Positions 57,565-64,000 of a stretch of 64,000 nt of DNA are shown here, piece by piece (the stretch's first letter is position 1; the number at the start of each line of letters is the position of its first letter). The stretch comes from Castanea sativa (Eukaryota; Streptophyta; Magnoliopsida; Fagales; Fagaceae). A program made the position numbers and the translations under genes. The notes under the pieces were generated by a model that was not told where the DNA came from, made no database searches, and saw only the letters and a program-made list of their open reading frames with translations. The stretch is from positions 4,809,001 to 4,873,000 of the forward strand of contig NC_134013.1 of the NCBI RefSeq assembly GCF_040712315.1, read 5' to 3'.

Positions 57565-60500
57565 AGAAAAAAATATTGATATATTTAAGTTGATTTTAAA
57601 AACAAAAACATCATAAATGATTAATTTATTTGTATTTATATTAGTTGATATTCTAGACTTAATTTTGGCTTACTTTTATTTTTATATTGTCCCTTCAAAT
57701 AAAATTCTCACTCCTCCATCGATGACTCAACTCAAGTCATCTTACATATCTTTTATGCTTTCTAGCCCATGCTTTCCACAATTTCAACATCTTTGCTATA
57801 AACTGAACTTATAAGCTCAACTTTTAGCTTCTAACTTTTATGTATAGCTTCATAAAATCTCAATTTTTTTTTCTTACATTTTCAAAATACAAGTATGCTA
57901 AAGTATGCTTTAGCATAAATTTAGTAAAATGTGTTCAATAAAAAGTTAAACAAATTGTTCCCAAATGAACGTAGCTTTTGCTCCAGATAACTTTGTTGTG
58001 TATGATAATTAATACATTAATGCTCAAATCTGAATCTCAAACTGCTTAATTTTGAGCTACACGAATCCGTGATCAATATCACAGATTATTTCATACATGA
58101 GATTGCTCACCGTATTCTCAAAAAAGAAAAAATAGATTGCTCACCGCTCACCTTTCCCTATCAATTTGTCCTTTTAATATGTCTGCTAACCAATACTATT
58201 GTGAGGGAATTAAGTATCATTTTCTTAATAAACTCTCTACCCAAACCCAATAAATTATTGTTTTCTTTGGCAGATCGTAGGGTTTCTGGACCTAGTAGTA
58301 GTTGAGTTATTGAATTTCGAATAAGACTTTATAAATACTTTATCATATCATTTTCTTCTGGACCATGCACATGAACATTAGATATGAATTAGGGCATTTA
58401 GTAGGTGTACCTAAGTGGGTTTGCTCAACCAATCCTTTCACAATTTCCACAATAATCTATCCTTGCCTTGCACCCAATCATTTTCTTGGTTCACTGCTCT
58501 CCAGGCCCTCTATTATGAATTAATGATAGAGACCAACAATCCGACTACTAATTAACCCGGAGAAATTCGTTATTAGAGAGAACAATTCAAGGATTTGGTT
58601 AAGTAGTAACTACTTAACCTTGACACAAAACGCAGACATAGTACTAATTCTGAATCACTTTGCTTTCTCGCTCAATGGATATTTACTTCCATTTTGATTT
58701 AGACACCGGATTTGAATTTCATAATTCCCACCTATTGAAATTGATGGTTAGATTCAGAATCCATTCTTTTGATCACAATATATATACTAGGTTGTCAATG
58801 TAGCCATTCTCAAGAAATTGATAGCCATAAATGAAAATTAAGTGTGACCATTTATGTAAACGACTTGATCATACCCAAACTGCATCAATGTTTATGTCTT
58901 TTCTTACAACAAGTGAGAGAGTAATGAAAGTTCAAATAGTGTAAAACACTATAGCTTGTTTAGACTTCCAATTTTAATCTTATGGCTAAATTGCTTTTAT
59001 CCTACTTAACTAAGTGTGGAATAAGAGTAAGCGTAACACAACAAAACCGGATAAACTCTTTAAAGCATAAACATATATAATAAGCAATAAATGTAAAGCG
59101 TAAAGAGGAAGAGAAAAAAGATACAAATACAAGATAATACCAGGACGTGTTTTCAAAAAGAAAACCGAAGTACTCAGTGACAAACCTCTCCCCAACCCTC
59201 CAAACCGAATTGATCCACTAGTGAATAAAGTTGAACTATATGGATATCAAAAATACCCTCCAAGCCTAATTTACCCAAAGTACTTGAACCCTCTAAGTTC
59301 CAGCTATTAACGAGTTTCACCGAGCTATGTTTTCACTAATTGTCTGGATCCCACAATTAGCTCCAAATTGCATCCGCCAAACAATGACTTCTTCCAATGC
59401 TTCTCACATGCACTAAAACTTCTCGTAACACACAAATTGGATGAGGTAAGTTTTTGGGCTAAAAACTTCTCAGAGATTTGTGATTGGAGAGGTAGGAGTA
59501 GAGGAAAACTAGGAAAATTTGTGTAGATAATTGTGAGTTTACGATCTTCTAATTAACTCTTAAGTGTTTTGTTAAGGTTTTCTCTTTAAAAGTCTCTTTA
59601 CAATTTTGTGGGTAATGTGGACTTATATAGTGTTGGTAAAGAGATGAGAAAAAAACACTTTAAAAAGTTCCATGTAAAGAGTTTCACGGGTCACTCGCAA
59701 CTTAGCCTAGTTGCGAACTGACTTGCAAAATCCAGCTTGGATAAGGGATTGTTAAGATTCTAGCATATGCACCTCACGTGGCCTTTCACAGGTTATCCAC
59801 TCGTGAGCCAGTTGCGAACCACCCGCAAACTTCACTGTCTTGAGCATTTTTTCACTTAACTCTCACACTCAACCCTTACATTAATCCCATAAACATACAA
59901 AGAAATTATTGAACAAAATACAATCAAATTTGACATGAAATTAAAGCCAAAAAATACATAATTGTAAATCACAACTTTACAAGTAAGAATTTGAAATCAA
60001 GTTTTCTCAATGAGAGAGATTGAATGGCATGTCATTGAGTTGCAAGGATTTTGGTCTATCTGCATCAAATCAAATGTTAAAATTTGAATTGTACAGTCAC
60101 TTAAGTTTTTGGCAAGGATGACAATATTTGAGTCATTTGACACGACTAAAAACATGACATTTTTTAAAGCAAATTAGTGTGTAGCGTAAAATTCCCGTGT
60201 CAAAACATTTCAACCCATTTTGATATGATTAATAAGTAGATTAATTCCATATTAGCTTATTTAACTTGTAATCAATCCAAAATGACCCGATCTACATGAA
60301 TAGATATCATTTTTGTCAAACATAAATTTGAATTTTATATATAAAGCTAAGTAATTAAATTCTTTTAATAGTTATATTAACAAATCAATCATTTTATGAT
60401 TTTTTTTAATGGATTGAAATAGGTTATGTGTTAACCCACATGTATTTATTGAACAAATTGAAATGATTCGTAATTATTACAAACTCAACAAAATAATGAT

Positions 60501-60677
60501 ATTAAGCTGGTTACGTGGGTCATGATGGGTATTCTAATGTATACTTATCTCAACATGATATAGCCACTAGCGTGAAGACACAAGAGTTTATTTTAATTAC
60601 AAAATGGCTAATATTGCTCCTAGCTCAAGGCATGAACCTTGGGGCTAGCAATATTCCTAGAACAAAAGTTAAAGAAA

Positions 60678-60680
<3 letters not shown>
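57565..60680. other. Intergenic DNA
   Basis: No gene recognised. Around 59690-59850 there are repeated, partly complementary phrases (tcactcgcaact, agttgcgaacc, cactcgtgagcc). They remind me of plant LTR-retrotransposon terminal repeats, but I could not find paired LTR ends or coding parts. Confidence 0.4.

Positions 60681-60767
<87 letters not shown>
60681..60767. repeat. (GA)n microsatellite, 87 bp
   Basis: An uninterrupted GA run downstream of the GUX-like gene. The Arg-Glu and Ser-Leu open frames over it are artefacts of the repeat. Confidence 0.97.
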
Positions 60768-60770
<3 letters not shown>

Positions 60771-60932
60771 AAAATGCCATATATCCCTGCAAAAATAAAT
60801 ATAATGACTAAGAACTCCCAATGTCTCATATGCATTCTCTCGTGACAATCTATTCACACATAAATTAAGTGGTACAAAAAAAGGAAAATCAAATATAAAA
60901 AAATAAAAATGAGAGAGAATTATTACAAAATT

Positions 60933-63747
60933 CTATGTAATCAAATGCTTCCGTCTAGGATCTGTAATTTTAATCCCCCAATGCTTATCGGCCAAACCCA
61001 TCTTTCTAGCTTTCATTCTATCCCAATCCAACTCAATCCTCCTTTTTTCCGTTAACCCACAAAACTTTTGCAACCCTTCATCCATCTCATCGTGAAACTT
61101 CCACCACCTTTGGTGTGCCACATCGCTTGCATAAACACGTTGGTCCCCAATGTCCCAGTTACAATCATAGTCCCTATAACAAAGCCATGGCTTCAACCCT
61201 AAATAATGTATAGAATAAACTTGTGGTGGGTCAGCTCCAAACAAATGGTTCTTCACGGTCGCTTCCAACGTTGTGTTAGCCCAAAAGTTCTTCAAGAAGT
61301 TCACTCTCCTAGGCAAACGATGCCACCACACGAAGACCTCGTTAAGGAAACCTTGGTCACCACCATTGTACGAAATTATGTCCTTTGTACGGTCTATGAA
61401 AACTCGAAACGTGCAATTCGAAGGCTCGATGACCATGATACCGGAATTGAAGATCGAAACATCGTTGCCAGTGGCTGTCATTTGAGGAAAATGGAATAAC
61501 AAGTCGAGGTTGCGTAGTACGAGGATGTCTGAATCGATGAATATGACTTTGTCATAGTCAGTGAGTTGCCAAAGTCGGAACTTGCTGTAGTTGTACTCAT
61601 TGTACGTGCCATTTTCGGCTCTAGGGTTTCTGATACGCTCGATGATTCGAATAGTCCACCCGGCAGATACGAGGGCATTGCGTTTGGATATAGAGATGGA
61701 GTTGTCTATGAGCATGAGCAGGTCACGCTTGGTTCCGGTTTTGATGAGGCTTTGGGCTAAGGTTATGGCACCACAAACGTAGGCTTCCGTGGAATGAAGA
61801 ACTGTGGCATAGGCTTCTTTTTTTGGTGTTATTGTAGACCTTTGGATCTTGGAGAGGTCGTAGATTTCGTGGATACCTGTGAATTAATGATTTTTTCATC
61901 GATTAAGAGTCAAAACAAGTAGTATTGTAGTTGTACAAATCGAATTAAAATATTATGTTTCATTTTAATTAGTGATGTATAAAGTGAAACATAAAAGGGA
62001 GATACAAAACTATATTATTTTATTATGTTTTAAACATGGGTGATTTTGATACATTAATTTAAGAATAATGTTATATGTTATCAAATTTCCTTCGTTAATT
62101 GTGTGAGAATCTTATAGCTAAAATTTGAGTATGAAAAAACACATTTATTATCTGAGTATGAAATTTTTTTCACAACTATGTTTATGTGAACTAGCCATGT
62201 AGGTATGGAAACGATGCATAAAATAATTAATAATGATTTGATTGACCAATGTCTCTCTCTCTCTCTCTCCGTTTTTTGTTTTTCCTTTGGTTGAGTCAAT
62301 TTGTCTAATGTTAATGATAAAAGATTCATGGACATAATTTTATATCATCTAGAAGAAATGTCAATTCAAAAGTTATTTAGAGGATATGGTATTATGACTA
62401 TTTAGATCGGACTTCTTCATTTGGGGTAAAAAAAATGTGACGGTGAATTAGAGGATAGGGAATTTGAAAAAAAATTCAGTTTCCTTGATTTCTAAGCTAT
62501 ATTGAAAGAAAATGTCAGCAAAAGATGTTTCCCAATCTTAAATGAGAAATGTACATTTCATGAAAGCTACTTTTTTGGCATCTAAAAAAGAAGTATGAAG
62601 GTTTCTTAGAACCACAGCTAAAGCACAACTAACCCAGCCAAAAAGATGTCATCAAAACAATCAACTACTTTTGTTTGTTCCTTAATTTGTCCACATCAAT
62701 TTTTCAGCTTACCAACCCCAATTAATAACTGATATATACCCAAGTCACATTAAAAAAAGAGACAGAAAACCAAAAAAAGCATAGAGATGCTTTTGACTTC
62801 CGTTAATTAATAGCCAAATGACTCTGTTATTTCTTATATTCTTGTACAATTGATGGCGTAATCTTGCATGAGCAAGCGCCTGTAGCTCAGTGGATAGAGC
62901 GTCTGTTTCCTAAGCAGAAGGTCATAGGTTCGACCCCTATCTGGCGCGATTTAGATTTTTATTTTTTATTTTTTTTATACCTCAAAGTTTTTGCATATGC
63001 TATGTCTAATTTTATTGTGCCACATATGATGTATGTAATGCAGCTATATAGCAAAAAAATCTGGGAAAACCATAATTAAAACAAACTCAAACAAGGACTT
63101 GAAGCCTTTTACGTACCTTTTCCCCAAAGAGGTAAAGCTAATTTGCAAGACCCAATAGGCAGTGAAACTTTCTGCTCCAACCTCCCCATCTCTGGCTCAA
63201 AAAACCACCAATCACCTTCTTGCTTTACCAAATCCTCACATCTAAACAGCTCCATCATTGGCCTACACTTGCTCAATAGCCCAACCTTTGTCCTACTATA
63301 CCAATCTTTCTTCCCTTTCTTTACAGCTAAATTTGCCACAATAAGATGAACTTGGAGTCTGAACACCTCTCTTGCCCAACCCTCTTCTGGAAACTTGCAT
63401 GGCAGTATAGCCACTACCATGTCCATATTGTCGTAGATTCTATAATCTGGCATTGGTATCTCGGGACATGTTGCCACATCTGTGTCTTCCTCTTCATCTA
63501 TCCATTCAGGGAACAAGTCTTTCCATTCAAATAACTCTGAGACCCTTTCAAATTTGACTGGAATAGTTTCACTGTGTGCGCTCCATTTACTCACATCTCT
63601 GTGATCCATATTGACCATTCCAATCTTCATTCCTTTCCCCATTTTATTCAAGAAGTTTGGCATTTCTAGCTCAATCAGGTTTCCCTTGGGCTTTGGTGAA
63701 CTGGCTTGAGTCTCCTCCAACACCACCTTCATTTTAAGAGTATCCAC
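60933..63747 (-). CDS. GUX-type UDP-glucuronate:xylan alpha-glucuronosyltransferase (GT8), 5' part missing
   Basis: The last two exons on the minus strand are 63747-63117 and 61876-60933, joined in frame, giving 524 codons. The exon at 63747 begins after a ttttag acceptor, so the cytosolic tail and Golgi membrane anchor lie in earlier exons beyond the window. The upstream part has the family segment CPEIPMP. The GT8 domain shows HSTEAYVCGAITLAQS, KFRLWQLTDYDKVIF, the metal-binding IDSD (DxD), the SIFNSGIMVIEPSNCTF block, NGGDQGFLNEVF and HYLGLKPWLCYRDYDCNWD. These type II Golgi enzymes add glucuronic acid branches to xylan in secondary walls. I cannot say which of the GUX paralogues it is. 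A tRNA gene sits in its 1240 bp intron. Confidence 0.88.
62876..62948 (+). tRNA. tRNA-Arg (CCT)
   Basis: A 73 nt cloverleaf with acceptor GCGCCTG paired with CTGGCGC (one U-U mismatch), D-arm TAGCTCAGTGGATAGAGC, anticodon stem-loop TCTGT-TTCCTAA-GCAGA with anticodon CCT, T-arm ATAGGTTCGACCCCTAT and discriminator G. A T-rich run 9-30 bases downstream can end Pol III transcription. It lies inside the intron of the GUX-like gene on the opposite strand. Confidence 0.95.
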
Positions 63748-64000
63748 CTAAAAATTCAAGTTCAACCAAATGGGTCATCCAAAAACAAAAAAAGAGTCTG
63801 AGAAAAGAAAGGAAAAAAAAAAAAAAAAAAACTCTAATAAAATGATAATGTATTATTACATAGAATAAGATCCTCTTTGCTTCAAGTGAAATGAAGAGCA
63901 TAAAGAGTGTTAAATCATTCAAAATTTCAAATGAAACACAACTTTTACTATCTCATGATGCCAATAGATGAGGCAGAAATTTTTATTTATTTTTTAAAAA
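63748..64000 (-). other. Intron of the GUX-like gene, continuing beyond the window
   Basis: AT-rich sequence with an A-run (63808-63831), upstream of the acceptor at 63748-63749 on the minus strand. No coding exon is visible before the window ends. Confidence 0.5.

Noticed and set aside
59690..59850. Possible LTR of a retrotransposon
   Set aside because: Repeated cactcgcaac-type phrases are suggestive, but I found no TG...CA bounded pair, primer-binding site or coding remnant.
60515..60857. Arg-Glu and Ser-Leu repeat proteins
   Set aside because: They are translations of the (GA)n microsatellite.

Overview
The window is nuclear DNA of a flowering plant, almost certainly a woody eudicot. Genes have GT-AG introns and widely spaced exons, intergenic DNA is AT-rich, and it carries Helitrons, Mutator-like and hAT-like miniature elements and an L1-type LINE remnant. 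The proteins are plant-specific: a secreted alpha-amylase pair, a Vid27/CYPRO4 protein, the photosystem I antenna protein Lhca5, a WEB1-type chloroplast-movement coiled-coil protein and a GUX-type xylan glucuronosyltransferase. The hAT-like elements remind me of Fagales genomes, but I cannot prove a genus from this sequence.

Layout. 1-19,500 is a rearranged region built from three copies of one plastid-targeted gene of unknown function. Copy 3 (minus, 14,996-16,320, with a leader reaching 19,490) is complete. Copy 2 (plus, 13,245-14,602) is its inverted duplicate and has lost the natural 3' end. Copy 1 (plus, 768-3,919) is a truncated pseudogene with several frameshifts. Copies 2 and 3 form a near-perfect inverted repeat with arms of about 4.49 kb around a 436 bp spacer, arranged tail to tail. 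Between copy 1 and this palindrome is 5.8 kb of scrambled DNA. It holds a V-ATPase subunit c gene fragment and ends in a textbook Helitron 3' terminus at 9,744.

19,500-33,500 holds two tandem AMY1-type alpha-amylase genes. The downstream copy is intact (424 aa). The upstream copy has a one-base frameshift in its signal peptide. Between them lie a complete 2.56 kb non-autonomous Helitron and a minisatellite split by a LINE, which is itself split by a long-TIR Mutator-like element. 35,000-51,000 is gene-rich: a Vid27-like gene, LHCA5, an intron-containing tRNA-Tyr and a WEB1-like gene on the minus strand with a leader intron and a strange GC-rich island in its second coding intron. 51,000-60,900 is gene-poor and repeat-rich, with a Mutator-type miniature element, a 399 bp Helitron, a hAT-like element and tandem duplications. 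60,933-63,747 contains the last two exons of a GUX-like gene that continues past the window, with a tRNA-Arg on the opposite strand inside its intron.

The genes are independent transcription units and form no operon-like system. The most interesting item is the inverted gene duplication at 10,083-19,490. Read-through from copy 2, which lacks its own 3' end, would give a very long hairpin RNA matching copy 3.
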